A stretch of DNA of 64,000 nt from Conchocele bisecta (GCA_029237695.1 CM055265.1:112208773-112272772), one strand, 5' to 3'. Counted from the stretch's first letter, positions 10,797-23,360 are shown. Program-made: numbers and translations. Notes: generated by a model from the sequence alone, not told the origin.

Positions 10797-12232
10797 TTAT
10801 GCCCCACCACGATAGTGGAGGGGGCATTTAGTGTTACCCTTGTCCGTCCGTCCGTCCGTCCGCACACACGAATGGGTACTTGTTGTAGGCGTACGGGGAT
10901 CTTATTGGGTAGGGTTAGGATAGTGTTGGGTACTCTTGTTGGGTATTTTTATACAGTAAAAACCCAACAAAAAATCCTTTTATGTGGCTAAAAATCGTTT
11001 TATGTGGCTAATATTTAACATGTGATAAGCCACATAAGTATAGTACTGTAAGAACGTCCGTCCGTCCGTCCGGGCACACATTAGGGTACTTATGTGGCTA
11101 GCCCCACAGGGTTATGGACTTGGTAAAGGATAGGGTTGGTTACAATTAGCCACCTAAAAAATCATTTTATGTGGCTAAAAATCGTTTTATGTGGCTAATA
11201 TTTAACATGTGATAAGCCACATAAGTATAGTAATGTAAGAACGTCCGTCCTTCCGTCCGTCACAAAACTTTAACACTCGGGTAAATGTCTCATAATTTCT
11301 TCATCCTTCAACCGATCTGCTTCATATTTCATATACACATTGCTCTGATGGTTCACTACCGCCCTGTGCCAAATCTACGTTCGTCCTGCCCCGCCAATCC
11401 CAGGGTCAAGGTCACATACTTGGTGCTTCAAAAACTTTAACGCTCAGGTAAATATCTTATAATTTTTCTTTCCATTCATGGATCAACTTCATATTTCATA
11501 TACGCATTGCTCTAATGGTCCTCTATCGCCCTGTGCCAAATCCACGTTCGTCCTGCCTCCCCCGCCAAGCCCAGGTCAAGGTCACTACTTAGTGCTTCAA
11601 TCAAAAACTTTAACGCTCGGGTAAATATCTTATAATTTCTGTTTTCTTTCATGGATCATCTTCATATTTCATATACGCAATTGCTCTAATGGTCCTCTAA
11701 CGCCCTGTGCCAAATCCACGTTACGTCCGCCCCCGCCAATCCCAGGGTCAAGGTAACATTACTTGGTGCTTCAAAAACTTTAACGCTCAGGTAAATATCT
11801 TATAAAGTTTTTCTTTCCATTCAACGATTCAACTTCATATTTCTTTATTGCGTTGCTCTAAATTGGTCTACCGCCCTGTGCCAAATCCTACTTCGGTTTG
11901 CCGCCCCCGCCAAGCCCAGGGTAACATCACATAATTAATGTTTTTCTTCAAAAACTTTAACGTCAGGTAAATATTTATAATTTCCTGTTTTCTTTCACGA
12001 TCAGCTTCATATTTCTTATATGCATTGCTCTAATGTCTCCTAACCGCCCCTGTGCAAATCAACCGTTTTCGTCCTGCCCCCGCCAAGCCCAGGGTCAAGG
12101 TCACATACTCGTATCTTCAAAAACTTTAACGCTCAGGTAAAAAAGAAAATTTTGACTTGGAATTTGGCCTCATTTTTTATTATCAAAGCGATATTTGGGA
12201 CATCCGTGTTTCTATGAACAACATTTCTAGTT
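10797..12232 (+). mobile_element. Helentron-like family C, nested in F
   Basis: The 5' end tatgccccaccacgatagtg folds as a hairpin and is followed by gagggggcatttagtgttac and (tccg)n. The body is about 170-bp monomers with aaaactttaacgctcaggta, catatttcatatacgcattg, accgccctgtgccaaatcc and cagggtcaaggtcacata. The 3' end is caaagcgatatttgggacat, then a gtgtttctatgaacaac hairpin and tttctag. It interrupts the F monomer between ggaatatttt and attaaacttcacac. Confidence 0.75.
11088..11232. mobile_element. Small palindromic MITE in (TCCG)n
   Basis: It begins tacttatgtggctagcccca and ends gtgataagccacataagta, a 13-bp TIR. Internal ttttatgtggcta is repeated. A partial copy lies at 10970-11045 and full copies at 56625-56785, 57011-57175 and 57205-57365. 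All sit within (tccg)n tracts. Confidence 0.7.
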
Positions 12233-12612
12233 TATTAAACTTCACACATGCATAGAAGACGACCCAAAGGTGTGTCGCACGTAGAATGACAACTCTTGCG
12301 TCAACGTTAATTTCTTAGTTATCTCCCTTCGTTGTTTCGTGCACTGATTTCGTGTCCGGAGCATAACTCGAACACCCTTTGGAATATTTTCATGAAACTT
12401 CACACATGCATAGACCACAACCCTAAAGGTGTGTCACGCAAGAATGACAACTCTTGCATCACTAATATTTTAGTTATCTCCCTTTGTTTTTTCCGTCACT
12501 GATTTTGTCTCCGGAGCATAACTCGAACACCCTTTTTTCAAACTACTTGTGTATCTGGGGAGGGGGATACACATGCGCTTGTCGACAAGCGTCCATTTCT
12601 AGTTTATTACAT

Positions 12613-13018
12613 TATCACAGCCATTTTGGAGTTTTGCAATTTTGATGAAATCGGCTACTGGCAAACAGAAAAACATATTACCTTTCTTCTTCATGGCTTC
12701 CAAACACAAAATATGTTTATCCGAAATTTCTCGACAGAATGTTCAGACTAACTACAGAAGCAGTGACGCTAATTTGGTATTGAAACGACTGTTGTATTGA
12801 CAAAAAAGACATCTCACAACTCACGGGCGCCACAATTACGCACACAAATATTTACAGAAACTCGGATTTTCTGTAAATCACATTGGAGGTAGACAAAATA
12901 TTCTCAGCAAATGCAAAATTCTTCTGGTAAAAGATCGCATGGCTCAAATTGACCAGGCTTGTCCAGCTATAGGTTGATGCATGTTTGCAATCTTGTTCTG
13001 ATTACCATGTCCTTTCAG
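12613..13018. other. Intron upstream of exon B
   Basis: Mostly unique AT-rich sequence. The final 50 bp (gtttgcaatcttgttctg, then attaccatgtcctttcag) are homologous to the bases before the exons at 4319 and 25991, which shows that intron flank was duplicated together with the exon. Confidence 0.55.
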
Positions 13019-13132
13019 ACACTACTGCATCCACCAAGTCTAGTAGTGACAAACAGCCATCAGTGTCTGAAACGCAGAGTGAGTCTCGGAAGACCAAAGC
13101 AAAACGCACGACAGATGACCGTAGTTCCACTG
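13019..13132 (+). CDS. Senataxin-like gene, repeated linker exon (B)
   Basis: 114 bp between acceptor cctttcag and donor gtaggt, phase 1-1. It encodes TTASTKSSSDKQPSVSETQS followed by a Lys/Arg/Thr-rich segment ending RSSTG when joined to the next exon. It aligns without gaps to the 4319 and 25991 exons and is more diverged from them than they are from each other, so it is an older duplicate. Confidence 0.6.
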
Positions 13133-13356
13133 GTAGGTATACAACTTCTGGCAAGAGATGGTTTACTAGTTTAGCGGTAGAACATTGGACTTTATTGTTA
13201 TTGCATGTACTTTAATGTCATAGTATTTTCATCCCACTGATCTTTTAGATGACACTTGAAACCAAGGTCCGACTCTATATGAGATACGCCCTGTGATTTT
13301 GTACCTGTGTAATTTAATGAAATACGTTTATACAAAATTTACAATAATTTAGGTAA

Positions 13357-13450
13357 ATGACGTCAAAAGTTTACAAAATCTTCAGAGTACATGCGGAATT
13401 ATATTCCGCATGTACTGTGAACATTTTGTCAACGTTTGAGGCCATTTATG
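13357..13450. mobile_element. Palindromic MITE, copy 1
   Basis: The core agtacatgcggaat-tat-attccgcatgtact is a perfect 14-bp hairpin. The outer arms (atgacgtcaaaagtttac and its partner gtcaacgtttgaggccattt) are diverged. A homologous copy at 53793-53887 has arms gttgacgaaatttt and aatattttgtcaac and outer atgatg/gacgtcat. Confidence 0.65.
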
Positions 13451-13589
13451 GAAAACATTGTAAATTTCTAAATGTATTTAATGAAATTATGCAGATGTCC
13501 GAAGGTACAAAATCACATGGCGTGCGTCTATATGACCATAGCTGCAGCTTAATGTTGAAGTTTGTGGCTCAGTCCCCATCCTAGGTATA

Positions 13590-13660
13590 AACAATGTTTT
13601 CTTAGTATTTCCATCACACTCGTCTTTTGGATGAAACTTGAAACCGAGGTTTCATCTCCA
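13590..13660 (+). mobile_element. SINE body fragment
   Basis: cttagtatttccatcacact, then cgtcttttggatgaaacttg, matches the body of the SINE at 3716. The tRNA-like head is absent. Confidence 0.5.
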
Positions 13661-13894
13661 GAGCTCCTGATAAGGTGCGTATTTTACACACTAATTTTAG
13701 CAGAATATGAATTGATTATCAAAAGTGAGAATACAAAATACTCACAGCAATGTGGAAATACACATTGGTTTTCAAATTGATTAGTGAAAATACTGCAATA
13801 AAGTTGAAAATTTAATTAGTTGAGCTGCAAAAAGCAAACAGTAGCTCAAATAAATTAGAAACCTTGTTCACATATATATACCGATGAAAGCCGA

Positions 13895-14115
13895 AACACG
13901 CTACACTCCCGCCTGCGATTCTCTTACCAAGAATTGCAATCCAGCGGTCCTTGAATTGCAATTCTTCCACTCTGGAATTGCAGTCTAATTGCGGTCCAAT
14001 CTCGGTCCCGTTTTTGCGGTCATTCTTTCGCGATACCGTTTGTGCGGTCATTCTTTCACGGTCCAGTTTGTGTGGTCATTCTTTCGCGATACCGTTTGTG
14101 CGGTCATTCTTTCGC
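13895..14115. repeat. gcggtcattctttcg repeats and a MITE end
   Basis: Four copies of the phrase gcggtcattctttcgcgata are preceded by gcgattctcttaccaagaat and gaattgcaattc repeats. The same components appear in inverse order at 18780-19060, which ends gcctggtaagagaaccgcag. This supports one dispersed element with a defined end ctgcggttctcttacca. Confidence 0.55.
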
Positions 14116-14636
14116 TATTTGCGGTAAAAACTTACCGTATCATCGTATAGTACAGTTTGTTTACATTATACAAACGTACTATACAAATATTATACAAACA
14201 TACGATATCCGTTCGTATATACGATATATCCGTACGGATATTGTATGAATATACAGTGTGTCATCGTGCTGTTAAAATATACCGATGCACCGGTTCATTT
14301 CGCATGTAAACATCCGGTTTTCATTTCGATCATCTGCCACAATTTTAAGTTTTTCAAAATTAATAAATTTTCAGTTTTACGATACAGAAACAATTTAAAA
14401 CTGAGGATTGTGAAGTACGGTATCACAGTGCATATACATGTGTGTTCAATACAGTAATTCATCAGTAATTCATCATTGTACTCCGCACCACCACCGGGGA
14501 CACAAAACAATGATCCCCCACACACACCAGCCATCTACATTTGGCGTCCTAAAAGTTCCGGTCTATATCTCACAGTGGGAACAATGTGTATCACCACCAC
14601 CACCAGTTTTTGTCTATGACTACACTACACTGATCA

Positions 14637-14900
14637 AGGGCTAAATTAGTCTCGGTGCGATGGCCGACTGAACAAGGGTTAAACTAGTCCTGGTGCGATG
14701 GCCGACTGATCAAGTTCTAAACTAGTCGTGGTGCGATGGCCGACTGATCAAGTTCTAAACTAGTCCTGGTGCGATGGCCGACTGATCAAGTTCTAAACTA
14801 GTCGTGGTGCGATGGCCGACTGATCGAGTGCTATACTAATCCTGGTGCGATGGCCGACCGATCAAGGGCTAAACTTGTCCCGGTGCGATGGCCGACTGAT
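14637..14900. repeat. 38-bp minisatellite, about 7 copies
   Basis: The unit contains ggtgcgatggccgactgatc, then aagttctaaactagtc. Spacing between successive ggtgcgatgg phrases is 38 bp. Units alternate between two variants, cctggtgcg and cgtggtgcg. Confidence 0.85.
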
Positions 14901-14929
14901 CACAAATAACTGAGAATACACATAACTTT

Positions 14930-15720
14930 AATTGTTGTGCCTACTGAGTGGGTATGTACCTTTAATTAGCATAAATAATTAAAAAATATCATGCCTCATT
15001 TTAATATGAAAATAGCTTGATACCACCGCTAGTCATTATCAGTAAAATAAATATTACTAAATGATTATATATGGATAGCGGGCACACGTAATTTTTAGAA
15101 CTGGTGGAATAGTGACACAATTATATACTTATTTAATTGCTATAAAGAATAGTTTGTGCCTACTGAGTGGGCATGTACCTTTAAAAACTTTAACCTTAAA
15201 TCAAACAAAATTTAACCAGACGCACGAAGTGACGTACATATGGATGTACGTACGTATGTAGGCCAATGTGACAACTATATCGCACTGTCCACATGCAGGC
15301 ATGTCAAAAACTTTGAGGTAAATTTCAAAATAATTTGACCTTGATATTGGGCACAGGGGTTGCAGGGTTGAGCATATAGTGTTCTTAAAAACTTTAACCT
15401 ACGGTAAATAAAAACCAGATGGCCATGGCCCGCATGTCGAGCCCACCGAGTCATTTGATGGTCTCGGAGTATATTTATTTGAAATTTGAATTAAGGTATG
15501 TAAAAGCTTTAACGCAAATTTGAAAGTCATTTGACCTTGATCTTGGGCTTATTTTACTGATAGTGACGCACGGTGGTATCGGTATTTTCATGTGCAAATG
15601 GGGCATGATATTTTATAATTATTTATACTAATTAAATGCATCAACTGAAAAAAAAATTGACAGATTATAAAGTATGATCATTGCACATCAAAAAATAAAT
15701 ACAGAGAATAAATAGTAATG
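14930..15720. mobile_element. Foldback element related to 24498-24840
   Basis: The left part (agcataaataatt, then catgcctcattttaatatga and gcttgataccaccg) is inverted relative to the right part at 15555-15640 (cggtggtatcgg, ttcatgtgcaaatg, atttatactaatta). 24498-24840 carries both parts again. The phrase gcctactgagtgggcatgta recurs at about 14940, 15160 and 15885. Confidence 0.5.
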
Positions 15721-16035
15721 TCCGTTAACATTTTAAGGAAACACGGTTATCGTCCCTGATATCAATGTGGAAATTTTCTTCTGATATAAAATGTATAATA
15801 ATGCCAAACAATACGTGGGTAATGGTAAATGATTGTTTATCTGGCCAGAAAATGTCTCCGATAATGTCTCTGACACAAAGAACATTCTGAGTGGGCATGT
15901 ACCTTTAACGCTAGCTCCGCACTGTCCCGTGAGACCTATGCATGTGTTAAGTTTCATAAAAAATATTGCAAAGGGTGTTCGCGTTATGCTCCGGACAAAT
16001 CAGTGCGCGAAAAAACAAAGGGAGATAACTAAACT

Positions 16036-16592
16036 AGAAAAAGTGTTCATAGAACACGGATATCCCACATATCGCTTTGATAGTGAACAAGGCAAAATTC
16101 CAGTGTCCAAAAGGGAGAGATAATCCATGACACAGTGTTCGAATCAAAAATCGAAATAAACTTTCCGCATCTACTCAACATAAGGAAGCTACATATCAAA
16201 TTTCAGTGCTGTAGCTATTACAAAAGTTTTACGAGTTACAAGGCAAAATTTTCAAATTCTAATTAAAAAAGGGGGAGATAATCCATGACTCGGGGGTCGA
16301 ATCAAAATAAACTTTGCAAATCTACTCATCATAAGGAAGCTACATACCAAGTTTCAGGTGTGTAGCTATTAGGGTTTAAAAGTTTTACGAGCTACAAGCA
16401 AAATTGGAAAATTCTAACTTGAAAAGGGGGAGATAATCCATGACCATGGGGTCGAATCAAACATACATGTACCAAGTTTCAGGTCTGTAGCTATTACGGT
16501 TTAAAAGTTTTACGAGTTACTAGGTTGGTGACGGACGGAAGAACGGACATGGGTAACACTAAATGCCCCCTCCACTATCGTGGTGGGGCATA
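16036..16592 (-). mobile_element. Helentron-like C element, minus strand, short
   Basis: On the minus strand the 5' end is tatgccccaccacgatagtg (at 16592), then gagggggcatttagtgttac, and the 3' end is caaagcgatatgtgggatat, then cgtgttctatgaacac and tttctag (at 16036). It holds only three monomers of about 115 bp (gggggagataatccatgac in + reading). It is flanked by family-F sequence (ttgcaaagggtgttcgcgtt), the same host site as the copies at 10797 and 47532. Confidence 0.7.
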
Positions 16593-17270
16593 AAAATTAG
16601 GGGGGCAAAACTTGTCATATACAAGTAACTTACCTTAATTCATCAGTTACACATCAGACGATGAATGAACTTTAATTCTGGTGTAGAATATTAAAGTTAT
16701 TCATTATGTTCAATAGTGCTGCTTTGACATGACGTGAAATTAAAACATGCATGACATGATCTGGAAGAATAACCACAGACCAAGCACGCATATTCAGAAT
16801 CACGTCTGTCGGTTCTTATCCTGCTCCGATTTCTGTCACCTGTCCACAAAATCCAGAATCCAACATTGTCGCAAATTTAATCCTCTATGTTGGTGTACGT
16901 TAGAACAAAATGTCACTTAGTATATTATCCAATGCCGGTTGTAATCTCTTTTTTTCTCTAAATAAATGCATCCAACAATCCCTGTAGCTGCTATCGTGAT
17001 AAAAAATGTTAAAGGTTCTGTCAGCGCCTCACATATTGACCTAAAATATCCACCATTTTGATTTCGAGTACCAGAATAATGATGTTTCCATGCGCTGTCG
17101 TAGTGTTATCTGTCAGATTCCGTTGTTTATTTGATCAAATTGATGGACAAATTTGTGTCCGCTAATGTCGCCAAGAGCATAATCTGTGACGTTGACTGTA
17201 ATAATTTGGCATAACTTCTAGCTTGTGAATTTTTGGTTGAATGAAGTGATCACTATGGTGAATAAGTGTG
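16593..17270. other. No recognised feature
   Basis: AT-rich, with no exon with coding character and no clear repeat ends. Confidence 0.4.
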
Positions 17271-17274
17271 TATT

Positions 17275-17385
17275 TGTGCCCGGTTTGCTCAGTAGGTAGA
17301 GCGATGGTGTGGTAAACCAGAGATCCCCGGTTCGATTCCGGGCTGGTGCGCATCTTTCTCACCCTGTGATATTTAGCGCCCAACG
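17275..17385 (+). mobile_element. tRNA-derived SINE, split by a MITE
   Basis: A box tttgctcagtaggt and B box ccggttcgattcc are followed by gcatctttctcaccctgtga. The body stops at ccaacgta where the MITE 17388-17701 is inserted and appears to resume at tactcccaacgtggagtcgt. Confidence 0.7.
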
Positions 17386-17387
17386 TA

Positions 17388-17701
17388 GTTGCGGGAAGTA
17401 ACTCTGCAGAATACTCCCGCATCGTCCGTACCGAGAGTTATGGTGCTCTCCGTAGGTTTCCCCTGCAAAGTACCAAATCACATCTGATTTGCACTTCAAC
17501 TGTTAATTGCGACATATTTTCTGTATTTTTCAATTGAAAGAAATGTCAGTATTATACTTATTCATTTCTGTGTCATAAGTACAGAAAAATATGTCACAAT
17601 TAACAGCTAAAGCGCGAATGAGATCCGATTCGGTACTCTATGGAGCACCGTAACTCTGGGTACGGACGATAATTCAGTATTCTGCAGTTACTTGCCGCAA
17701 C
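17388..17701. mobile_element. 314-bp foldback MITE with TA duplication
   Basis: The ends gttgcgggaagtaactctgc and gcagttacttgccgcaac are inverted. Further paired stretches (atcgtccgtaccgagagtta with taactctgggtacggacgat; ggtgctc with gagcacc) make most of it palindromic. TA lies directly at both sides (17386-17387 and 17702-17703), which fits a Tc1/mariner-type target duplication. Confidence 0.75.
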
Positions 17702-17954
17702 TATACTCCCAACGTGGAGTCGTGACTGATGAAGAAATGTTCCACAAATATGGAATTCTGGGCGGACATATTTCTGCCCAGTGACAATTGTTGCCCAACG
17801 AAGGACCGCGACTGATAAATACTCCCAAAATTGTACCCAAACATATGGAATTCGGAGACAAAAATTAAACATGGAATTCGAGGACGAATTTCAATTTGGC
17901 GGAGAAGAATGTCACAGTACGCAACTGACTATGGGGATGAAGTGTGTATGCTCT

Positions 17955-18055
17955 GTGCCTTGTTAGCTTGCTCGATAGAGCCATGGGCATGGTACGGTAA
18001 ACATGAGGTCCCTGGTTCGATTCCGGGCCGTTATTTATCTTTCTCACTCTGTGAC
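17955..18055 (+). mobile_element. tRNA-derived SINE head
   Basis: ccttgttagcttgctcgata, then ggtccctggttcgattccgg, carries A- and B-box-like motifs, followed by atctttctcactctgtgaca as in the other SINE copies. Confidence 0.6.
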
Positions 18056-18779
18056 ACAAGTAAACCGTTTTATTTTAAAGAAAAGGCTATCACCGGAATA
18101 AATATTATCTTCACAAAATTTGATTCGGGCCAATAGAAATCAACAGCCAGAACAGAACGTTTGCAGTAATAGAAATCTAATTCCAAAATAAATGTTTAAT
18201 TTTTTTTTTATGATCAGGTTTCGAAAATTAAAATATGCTTTTCTTTTAAAATTATTATCAATATGTTCACCATGTTATTATGGTTAATATGCAATTCACA
18301 GTCTCCTTGCAGCTTGAAACTGAAAGACATTATGAAAAGTTGTGTTGATCTCAGAAATTGTCATGTCGACTATATGATCGCGTCGAAATAATGTTAACAG
18401 AATAGGAAAACGTAATTTGATACCGACGAAAAAGTAAACAAAAAGCAAAATTGATGCTTAGCTTTGCCATATTATACCGTAGACCACACATTATAATTTG
18501 ATTGTATATGAAAATAAATATATTGTGAGTATGGTGGTGTCTATTAATTTGTTCTTGATATTCGGAACGGCAGTGACGACATTTTGTTTTGTCCCAGAAA
18601 TTGTCAAGGTCAATGTTTCACTGTTTGTCTCGCAATAACCCGCCGATTTATATTTGCGCACCAAAAAAAACAGATCACCAATACCGCTGAGTTTCTAGTC
18701 ACTTTGAATTAGATATATATGGGATAAAATTTTGGATTGGAACACGGATACGTTTGTCAACTATTTCGATTTTATTGCC

Positions 18780-19060
18780 GCATTGGTCAAGCAGAGCGGT
18801 CCGCTGGTTTGACCGCAGAGCGCAGCGTAAAGCGGTCATTCTTTCGCAGTTTAAAGAAAAAAAGGAGCGTAAACTGCAATTAAAAGCGGAGCGCAGAGCT
18901 AGCTGCGCTATAAGTATTGCAATTCCGCAACCAACTCTTTGGACCGCAGTCACATGATTGCAGTCCAATTGTGGTCCAATTGCAATTAATGGGAACGCGA
19001 ATTGCAATCCTGCGCTCCAGGAATTGCAATTCGCCTGGTAAGAGAACCGCAGGCCACTCT
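18780..19060. repeat. Inverse copy of the 13895 element
   Basis: Contains gcggtcattctttcgcag, gattgcagtccaattg, gaattgcaattcg and the terminus ctggtaagagaaccgcag. Open frames here come from repeats and are not supported as coding. Confidence 0.5.
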
Positions 19061-20460
19061 GTAATGCTTGTGCTTTAGATACGAAACTTATCTGTCTGGG
19101 GCTCTGCATCTCTATATGCTGGGACACTTTCATCTCTTCACAACCTTAGGCAGACAGGAATAGCATACCACTATATGTGGCTGTGACTGGAGAAATGGGG
19201 CTTATGGGCTTTGCGATCAGTGTAGATCCAGATCAGACTGGGCCGACCTTAAAAATATGTTTGTTTCCCCTCCCACTACTCGGGCCAAAGAGGTGTGGGT
19301 AGGTAGGTAGGTAAAAAAAATAATTATTTTTAATATATGAAATTTTGTTGACATATATATAGCAACATATCTCGGCCTAGAAATGCCAAATAATGCCATA
19401 ATATATTACTATTAAAGATACACGTTCCTTATACAAAGGAATAAATATGCAGACACAATGTAAAATGACTGTTTTATTGACTAGAGATATTAAAGTCACA
19501 TGGAGTAAGGTGAAAACAATTTGCTGACATGTACATGACTAGATTGAATGATTACCTATTCGAGACACGCCATGTGATTTTGTACCATCGAACATCAGGC
19601 GCGAATACAGAAATAATTGCAGGGGGGTGTCTGTAATTACAAGTCGGCATAGCCGAACTCCTCGAGCGCAATGCTCATTGCAAAATGGGGGGTCTGGGGG
19701 TCCTCCCCGAGGAAATGTTTAAATGCCAGATCGCCGCAGATGCGATTTCCTGACACCTAGGCCACAAAAAGTCATCCAACTATTCGAGTATTGTAGATTT
19801 TCTTTTATTTTTTTGCCGGGAGTAGGGGGTGGGGTCCCCCCCCCCCTGGATCAGCGCCTGAACATGTGCAATATTTCATGAAAACTGTTTACAAGAAAAG
19901 TGTCGCCGAATCTTCTTGCATCGCCATGTTTTTCTTGTTTTTACATACTATGGCAGGGCTTGAAACTAAGTAAAAATATGTACTAGCCAGCCGGGCTAGT
20001 AAGATTTGAAAATTACCAGCCCTTACAAGTTTCTACCATCCCTTACGTCGCATTGTCTTCATCTGAAAAAAAATTAGCTGGATCATTGTCAATCTGCTAA
20101 AATGTTTTACTTCAATGATGTACCATAAATAACAATTCAGTTGTGCATATAATACCTATATAATTGTAAAAAACATATGATCTCTGGCTTGTACAAAAGC
20201 CAACAATAATCCAGTGGTGTTGCTGTTGTTACATCAAATTCGTCTGGAAGATTGGGCCCTGGGTTTTCGGTGAAGTCTTCTATTGCATATATAAATAACA
20301 ATTACATGTGTATGTCATAATTTTTATTTTAATATCTCGACAGTAAGCACTAATTTATTTGTATTCACATTATGAGGTTCTGTGTCATATGAATGATTGT
20401 GTACAAGCTATACATTTCTTTCCAGCAAATGGAATTAATAGTATTAAAGGTGCATGCCCA
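19061..20460. other. Mixed repeat remnants
   Basis: A MITE 5' fragment lies at 19177-19240 (gtgactggagaaatggggct, gtgtagatccagatcagact), a gtaggtaggtaggt tract at 19298-19312, and C/G-rich remnants at 19620-19860 (ggggggtctgggggtcctcc, ggggtccccccccccc). No gene was seen. Confidence 0.45.
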
Positions 20461-20464
20461 CTCA

Positions 20465-20800
20465 TACGGCACGAGATGTTCTTTGGAAATTGAAAATAAT
20501 TTACAAAAATCTATCAATAACCTGTCAGATTGGTGTCAGTGCAATGGAATGCTTATCAATACAAAAAAGACCAAAGTAATGTTAATAACTACACATCAGA
20601 AAAGAACTGTTCTTCCATCTGATTCTTTAAACCTAGATTTCAAAAATGATGATTTAAACACTATTTCAAATGACAAAATATTAGGAGTTGTTGTAGACAA
20701 CAATCTCTCATGGTCAGTCCACATAGACAAAACTTGTAAGAAAATCTCATCCAATTTATGGCTCTTATCACGAATTAAGGAATATTTGTCAATACATTAT
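20465..20800 (+). pseudogene. Non-LTR retrotransposon RT fragment, 5' part
   Basis: The translation contains LQKSINNLSDWCQCNGMLIN, KTKVMLI and KILGVVVDNNLSWSVHIDK, then LLSRIKEYLS. This is the segment just after the catalytic aspartates of CR1/L2/Jockey-type reverse transcriptases. The catalytic box itself is missing, so the copy is 5'-truncated. The reading frame is open through this stretch, then homology stops abruptly near 20797. The continuation is found at 23361. Confidence 0.8.
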
Positions 20801-23360
20801 GTGTACAGTCCCATAGAAAACGAACAGCCAAATGCCAAGCTGATTCTGACAGGTTAATGTTCCTGTTAATGATTTTGTATTGCACTATGGGGTCAGCTAA
20901 TGAGATAACAAAGCATGCAGAACTACTTTCACTGCCTTACTGGAGTCTCCAGTAACCGCCAGACTCGACCATCGTGCATGAGAATATGTACAAGGTGAGT
21001 TTTAATTACCACCAGCGACTATTATGGCCGTAATCTTTGCAGCTTAGGTCCAGATCAGAATGAGCATCGACATCAGGCTCTAGACTGTCAGTTTATTTGA
21101 TACTGAATGAATGACTGTTAAAACGTTTGATGAGAAAAGTTTTATAAACTATCAACAGAGCTCAAGCTAAGGTGCGTAATTTTATCAATTCTGGATAACA
21201 ACAAATTTCTGCACCAAAAAATGGCAAGTTGGGAGTCTCAATGATCTCAATGAGACGATTCTAAAGGACTCCTAACTTGATATCTTTCATTGAGAAATAA
21301 GAATTTCACCACCAAATTATGCACCTGACACGGAGCTCGATCTGTATCAATCTCAAGTCCGCGCAGTCTGATCAGGGCTAAAGTTTTTTGAAGGAGTAAT
21401 ATTAATGATACCAGGAAAACGCTTCGACTCCCAATCATTCTCAGTGTCAATTAGTGCAAATATTCTAATCAATAACACACAATTGCAAATTATACATATT
21501 TAGGCCTTATATTTGTATATGCGTATACTATGTACACAGTGATCCGTTATGAGACCAACCATGTAAGTAATTTGATACATTTCCACAGTTGTCATAGTTC
21601 ATGAAAAATATTTACATAATTTATGATTTTCTTCCGTACATGACAACGAATATTTATGACACTTTCAAAGCATATTACAAGATGTCATCATTTACTAAAA
21701 AAACACAAGGCTGTTATAAATATTATTCTTTGAATATCGCGGCTGCTATTATGTATGAAATCAATTGAGATAGACGGAATGGCGAACCGTGCAGACCTGA
21801 TCAGACTGCGCGGATATGCAGGGGATTTGGGTAGAGGAGTTGGCAGCATAGATCATAAGCCCCATTTCTCCGTCATGACAACATATGCCATATGTATGCA
21901 TGTATGGCATAGATAATTGCAGGTTTTGCAATCGTGGTGCCATAATTATGTGCTCTTCATATTTACTGCTACATTTTGAATAAAATATAAAAATACAGCA
22001 AATATCTAGTACATATCTCTGCTATCGAATAATAACAAAAAAAGATTAGTATTTATTATATCTTCCCATTTTAGTTCAGAAACCAGACATATTTATTCTG
22101 TCCTATGCAGTGGTCAAGCTGCCTGACCATTATCCATGCGCGGACACAAAATAGTTCTCACACGTCCAGTTTCATTTTCGCACATAAGGATTATGTTTGG
22201 CGATTTGGCTTCTTGTTAGTTTTCGTTTGTTTAGTGGAATGCATACATATATCGATTCACCTCGGTGTATATAAATATTGAATATGATTTTATAGTATAA
22301 TGGTATCATAGATAGTATTTTGGCCCGCATATTCCTACGCCGTATTGGAACCATTTTGGCGGGATTTGGAGAGGTCTTCGGAACACATATTTTGGTAAAA
22401 TCTTAATTTTTTTTCACAATATATTTGTCGTTGGTCAACCGATTTTGACGGGAGAAAGGGCATTTTTGCATCTCTGATAATGATAAAATTGCATAGATAA
22501 TTGCAGGTTTTGCAATCGTGGTGCCATAATTATGTGCTCTTCATATTTACTGCTACATTTTGAATAAAATATAAAAATACAGCAAATATCTAGTACATAT
22601 CTCTGCTATCGAATAATAACAAAAAAAGATTAGTATTTATTATATCTTCCCATTTTAGTTCAGAAACCAGACATATTTATTCTGTCCTATGCAGTGGTCA
22701 AGCTGCCTGACCATTATCCATGCGCGGACACAAAATAGTTCTCACACGTCCAGTTTCATTTTCGCACATAAGGATTATGTTTGGCGATTTGGCTTCTTGT
22801 TAGTTTTCGTTTGTTTAGTGGAATGCATATATATCGATTCACCTCGGTGTATATAAATATTGAATATGATTTTATAGTATAATGGTATCATAGATAGTAT
22901 TTTGGCCCGCATATTCCTACGCCGTATTGGAACCATTTTGGCGGGATTTGGAGAGGTCTTCGGAACACATATTTTGGTAAAATCTTAATTTTTTTTCACA
23001 ATATATTTGTCGTTGGTCAACCGATTTTGACGGGAGAAAGGGCATTTTTGCATCTCTGATAATGATAAAATTGATTATAGCATTATTTATAGATTTTATT
23101 TGCGTTATAACATATTTAGAATTTAACTGGGAATTTCAGAATCTTATCATATCGCCTAATTGGCTATTTGACCCGGTGTTAGGAACATTAAAGGAACATT
23201 AAATCTCGCTGTAGGAACATTAAATCTGGTTGGTATCGGGGATGCAGACAGGTTTATTCCAGTATCCAGCTGTGCAACTCGGGTTTCCCGACCCCACGTT
23301 TTCTTTGAAGTAGTGGGGTTTACAAGTACCCGACTTTCTATGGGAGCGTACACCTAATGA
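20801..23360. mobile_element. 2.5-kb insertion splitting the RT
   Basis: The reverse-transcriptase coding sequence breaks off at about 20797 and resumes in a clean frame at 23361. The intervening DNA includes an inverted fragment of the 241-bp MITE family (21780-21890) and a 584-bp tandem duplication. I could not identify termini or a target duplication, so it may be one element or several. Confidence 0.6.
21907..23072. repeat. 584-bp direct tandem duplication
   Basis: Copies 21907-22490 and 22491-23072 start gcatagataattgcaggttt and end tctgataatgataaaatt. The only difference I found is a 2-bp contraction (gcatacatatatcg versus gcatatatatcg). Confidence 0.9.

Larger units (their letters stand above)
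9893..12612 (+). mobile_element. Helentron-like family F, copy 1, with nested C
   Basis: Collinear with 45280-48915. Both have monomers containing agttatctccctttttt, ccggagcataactcga, ccctttggaatatttt and aaacttcacacatgcatag; the acaggtaatttatacagg block; a long palindrome; a nested C element; and the 3' end ctggggagggggatacacat followed by hairpin cttgtcgacaag and tttctag. The 5' end is not recognised in this copy. Confidence 0.65.

Noticed and set aside
14637..14900. CRISPR array
   Set aside because: Direct tandem units without unique spacers, in a eukaryotic genome; it is a minisatellite.
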